NCBI GenBank assembly: GCA_023213315.1 | Contig: JAKCPI010005048.1 | Span: 1 to 64,000, forward strand | Length of the DNA stretch: 64,000 nucleotides | Origin: Euborellia annulipes | Lineage: Eukaryota > Arthropoda > Insecta > Dermaptera > Anisolabididae | Reading direction: 5' to 3' | Shown: one piece after another, positions 62,890 to 64,000 of the stretch | Position numbering within the stretch: the first letter of the stretch is position 1 | How the letters are laid out: every line of letters begins with the position of its first letter | Translations under genes and position numbers: made by a program | The notes under the pieces: model-generated | What the model was told of the DNA's origin: nothing | The model's input: only the letters and a program-made list of their open reading frames with translations | Databases searched by the model: none

Positions 62890-64000
62890 AGAGGCTCACT
62901 AGAAAATTAAATTTTCTAAAAAAAAAAGTTTGTTTTTATTTATTTTCCCCGCTATAAAAGGGGTACAAAAACAAAAAAAAAATTATTTTAAATAAATTAC
63001 TAACTTGTAACCCATAAAAATAAAATTTATTTATTTTGTGAATATTTATTATTGTGCGCCAGAGACTCTATTTTGCGCTTTTGTCCACTATACTTTTCCC
63101 TAACAGGTAAATATAATAAGAATAAAAAAAAACAAAAACATATAACCAAGTATTTTTGAATTAAAAAATACTTGGTTATATGTTTTTCATAATTACCTCA
63201 TGGACCAACACATGATATATATAATTCTTTATTTATAATATAATAATAATTTTCCTGTGTGAGGTATCCGCTCTCATTCGGTATTTTCCGAGTATATTAT
63301 TTGTTTTAATTTCTTCTATCTTTGAAATTCCACTAATATATTTTAAAAAGTCACATTTTTCCATCCTTTTGCGATTGATTATTTATTTATAAAAAAATAA
63401 GAGGATTATCTGTTTCGCTTTGTGTCGTGTCTTCTATACTTTCTATCTAATCTTAAAAATGCATGAAATCTATCATGTATAATAAAATAAAGTGTCCTCC
63501 ATTTGCAGGAGGAGTGGATTCCTATTTCGAAATTGAGATTTTATCTAATCCGGTGGGAATAAAAAAAAAAAACATCTTACGTATTGCACACCGATGAGGG
63601 TGAAAGAAGGGCTTCGCCCCCCAGGAGCCCCGGCTTCCTTATTTATTATTATTATTTGATAACTTTTTTAAGAGGGACATTTTCTACTATAAAAATCAAT
63701 TCTTAATAGATAAAAAATTATTGTAAAAAGACAAAAAAATGTTCATTTTTTAACTAAAATATCAAACATTTTTGGTTCATGGTTCCCTTTAAATTTATTA
63801 GAATTTTCTAGCGTTCGAAATTGTCTTTTTGTTTAATATTGAAATATCTGTGTACCAGGAGTCTAGAGCATTTGGTCCAACATGGATTTAAAGGGCATTT
63901 GTTGTATTAAATAAAAAAAAAAAATCATTTGGAACTTTGTAGCAGTAGTCTTCGATATAAAATATAATAGGCTGGGAGACAATAATCTAGAAACAGAGGG
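62890..64000. other. AT-rich DNA with one perfect hairpin
   Basis: AACATATAACCAAGTATTTT (from 63139) and its inverted copy (63166..63186) form a stem of about 22 bp with a loop of 5-6 nt. The rest shows no gene or recognised repeat. Confidence 0.4.

Overview
The window looks like a piece of an AT-rich, repeat-dense invertebrate nuclear genome, probably an arthropod. This rests on long AT-rich stretches without ORFs, many tRNA-derived SINEs, hAT elements with 8-bp target duplications, a non-LTR reverse transcriptase tail, hammerhead-like motifs of the type known from Penelope-like retroelements, and a TCAGTC arthropod-type initiator in the only promoter-like island. I cannot name the species. 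Nothing suggests a bacterial, viral or organellar replicon.

Only one host coding segment is convincing: a first coding exon on the + strand (2413..2515). It encodes a signal peptide and the first residues of a secreted or membrane protein, and is followed by a clean GT splice donor. It sits downstream of a CpG-rich island (about 1985..2210), whose own upstream region carries a 115-bp direct duplication. I see no convincing second exon, so the other 61 kb is probably first intron, or intron plus intergenic DNA.

That remainder is a graveyard of mobile elements. The main families are: (1) a hairpin-ended element of about 0.6-0.7 kb with an internal TG/GTCT microsatellite, about 20 copies, reminiscent of Helentron-associated (DINE/HINE-like) elements; (2) a tRNA-derived SINE of about 285 bp with poly-A tail and target duplications, about 10 copies; (3) a set of hAT-type elements (15485, 16879, 19971, 23523, 34799 and ends elsewhere); (4) a TTAA-flanked MITE with a 13-bp inverted repeat, three copies; (5) a family of about 420 bp carrying TGACGTCA palindromes and a 3' hairpin, four copies; (6) Penelope-like foldback ends carrying minimal hammerhead ribozyme motifs, about a dozen loci, several apparently intact; (7) fragments of LINEs and several single-copy foldback/MITE elements.

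The insertions are heavily nested, so relative ages can be read directly. At 16809..19015 a hairpin-ended element is split by a hAT element, which contains two more hairpin-ended elements, each split by a SINE. At 22885..26212 a hairpin-ended element holds a hammerhead element and a SINE, and the SINE is itself split by a hAT element that contains further insertions.

The most interesting signals are the hammerhead-like motifs (best at 8095..8145, 42151..42190, 59625..59660 and 31602..31636), the hairpin-ended family and its swapping of terminal modules, the long palindrome at 20394..21310 whose loop holds a 63-codon hydrophobic ORF, and the dispersal of CRE-type TGACGTCA sites by a repeat family.
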